A stretch of DNA of 7,874 nt from Bacteroidales bacterium (GTDB lineage: Bacteria; Bacteroidota; Bacteroidia; Bacteroidales; BM520): positions 1-7,874 of the forward strand of contig JALNXP010000113.1 in the NCBI GenBank assembly GCA_023230285.1. Reading direction: 5' to 3'. Both the position numbers and the translations under genes were made by a program. Within the stretch, counting starts at the first letter, position 1; the number at the start of each line of letters is the position of its first letter. Shown here in pieces: positions 7,078 through 7,874 of this stretch. Under the pieces are notes generated by a model. The model did not search any database and was not told where the DNA came from. It was given only the letters and a program-made list of their open reading frames with translations.

Positions 7078-7092
7078 CACCCGATTTTAGAT

Positions 7093-7167
7093 GGTGGATG
7101 TAGCTCAGTTGGTTAGAGTACCGGATTGTGGTTCCGAGGGTCGAGGGTTCGAATCCCTTCTTCCACC
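7093..7167 (+). tRNA. tRNA-His (anticodon GTG)
   Basis: The cloverleaf can be folded by eye: acceptor arm from G7094 pairing with C7166, the extra G-1 (7093) opposite C73 (7167) characteristic of tRNA-His, T8-A9 at 7101-7102, D arm GCTC/GAGT, anticodon stem CCGGA/TCCGA with loop TTGTGGT giving anticodon GTG at 7128-7130, and T arm GAGGG-TTCGAAT-CCCTT. Two pairs are imperfect: T6-T67 in the acceptor stem and C27-A43 at the top of the anticodon stem. CCA is not encoded (CCC follows), so the tail is added after transcription. It reads His codons CAC/CAU. It has its own promoter and converges on the sigma-factor operon. Confidence 0.95.
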
Positions 7168-7176
7168 CCCCTTAAT

Positions 7177-7207
7177 AAAAAAAGCCGAATTTAATTCGGC
7201 TTTTTTT
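7177..7207. terminator. Bidirectional intrinsic terminator shared by tRNA-His and the sigma operon
   Basis: Stem GCCGAAT (7184-7190) and ATTCGGC (7194-7200) with a TTA loop is flanked by seven A on the left (7177-7183) and seven T on the right (7201-7207). It therefore forms a hairpin plus U tract in both directions. It lies 9 nt after the mature tRNA on the plus strand, and on the minus strand the stop codon of the membrane-protein gene (7206-7208) runs into it. Confidence 0.9.
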
Positions 7208-7622
7208 ATATCCTCTGATGTTCGTTTACATTCCTTTTGTTTGAAATACTGTAAATTACAGAAATGACGAAAATAGTTATTGATATGTATATCAGTATAT
7301 GTGACACTATGTCTTTATTTATACTATCCAATGAAAACGTTTTTATAAAACAAACAACTTTTAATAAAGCCGGCGCAAATATATAGTCGATAAAATATCG
7401 CAACTGCGACTTAAATATTAAAATTATACTCGCAACTGCTAATGCTATAGAGCCTGATGCAATACATATAAATGTTGCCAACGGCATTGTATTCAGCTTA
7501 TACTTTGAATAAATGTTTATTCTATTCATCACTGAATCAGCAAAATTAACTCTTGGCGTGTCTAATTCTATATTCTCAAATAATTTGATTAAGCAATCTT
7601 CTTTTTTATTCATATTATTCAT
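7206..7622 (-). CDS. Two-helix membrane protein next to ECF sigma factor; candidate anti-sigma factor
   Basis: This 138-residue protein has a cytosolic N-terminal part of about 45 residues, a membrane helix at about 47-70 and a second at about 106-127, so both ends should face the cytoplasm. The N-terminal segment (CLIKLFENIELDTPRVNFADSVMNRI) resembles the short F-x-D-x-V-M-x-R-I stretch I recall in membrane proteins encoded after ECF sigma genes in Bacteroidota. It has no HxxxCxxC zinc anti-sigma motif and no FecR-like periplasmic domain; the loop between the helices is only about 35 residues. Its ATG at 7622 lies inside the end of the sigma gene (8-nt overlap, ATGAATAA), which implies coupled translation and a matched dose. 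A second ATG at 7613 is possible. Anti-sigma function is inferred from context only; it could instead be an unrelated membrane protein. Confidence 0.75.
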   Translation of the reverse strand: MNNMNKKEDCLIKLFENIELDTPRVNFADSVMNRINIYSKYKLNTMPLATFICIASGSIALAVASIILIFKSQLRYFIDYIFAPALLKVVCFIKTFSLDSINKDIVSHILIYISITIFVISVIYSISNKRNVNEHQRI

Positions 7623-7874
7623 ATTTACTTAATTTCAACAATAATTTTTTTCTTGTCCTAAATAATTTTATCTTTACATTGGAAATGCTGTTTCCTGTAA
7701 TTTCCGCTATTTCTTCTACCGACTTGCCCATATTGTAAAAAAGTGATAACAATAATGCTTCATCCGGCTTAAGTATAGCTATTTCCTCTTTAAGGTGCTT
7801 AAGCATCTCGTCAGAATATGTTATGTTGACATCATCATCACATTCTTCTGCTATATCTGAACTTTCTGAAATAG
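7615..7874 (-). CDS. ECF-type RNA polymerase sigma factor, C-terminal part (5' end beyond window)
   Basis: The reading frame is open to the right edge of the window, giving 85 visible C-terminal residues. It encodes sigma region 4: LKPDEALLLSLFYNMGKSVEEIAEITG followed by the recognition helix SISNVKIKLFRTRKKLLLKL, the helix-turn-helix that contacts the -35 region of target promoters. The pattern is that of Bacteroidota ECF sigma-70 factors. An in-frame ATG at 7806 exists, but translation continues unbroken upstream through an acidic linker (EECDDDVN) expected between regions 2 and 4, so that ATG is internal. Region 2 lies beyond the window. The gene overlaps the following membrane-protein gene by 8 nt. 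The target regulon cannot be read from here. Confidence 0.9.
   Translation of the reverse strand, partial: ISESSDIAEECDDDVNITYSDEMLKHLKEEIAILKPDEALLLSLFYNMGKSVEEIAEITGNSISNVKIKLFRTRKKLLLKLSKYE

Noticed and set aside
7804..7806. ATG at 7806 as start of a 63-residue regulator
   Set aside because: The frame stays open upstream to the window edge through an acidic linker typical of ECF sigma factors, so this Met is internal.

Overview
The window looks like a chromosomal segment of a low-GC Bacteroidota, most likely Bacteroidales-like. Three signs point there: the only two convincing promoters carry the TAnnTTTG -7 box typical of this phylum, the start codons lack Shine-Dalgarno sequences, and the protein variants (UvrA, RmlC, an ECF sigma factor, a DUF6913-like protein) read as Bacteroidota versions. 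No mobile element, CRISPR array or phage gene is visible.

Positions 1-6882 are filled by one tightly packed minus-strand gene train. In transcription order it is: a DUF6913-like protein, dapA (lysine/diaminopimelate synthesis), a small very basic lipoprotein, an outer-membrane beta-barrel protein, lpdA (E3 dihydrolipoamide dehydrogenase), rfbC/rmlC (dTDP-4-dehydrorhamnose 3,5-epimerase) and uvrA (nucleotide excision repair, running off the left edge). Junctions are 0, -1, +2, +11, +7 and +3 nt, so a single transcript is likely. Its promoter is probably the TACCTTTG box at 6916-6923 (minus strand), followed by a perfect 8-bp inverted repeat over the expected transcription start.

Positions 6883-7092 form an AT-rich divergent intergenic region. 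The second promoter there (7070-7077, plus strand) drives a tRNA-His gene at 7093-7167. The tRNA converges on the end of a second minus-strand operon, and both share a symmetric bidirectional terminator (7177-7207). That second operon contains the 3' end of an ECF-type sigma factor gene (running off the right edge), which overlaps by 8 nt a small two-helix membrane protein that may be its anti-sigma factor.

The genes serve different housekeeping tasks (cell-wall precursor supply, envelope, 2-oxo acid oxidation, sugar nucleotide synthesis, DNA repair), and I see no clear new defence or biosynthetic system. The least explained parts are the lipoprotein/beta-barrel pair, the inverted repeat at the operon promoter, and the sigma/membrane-protein pair.
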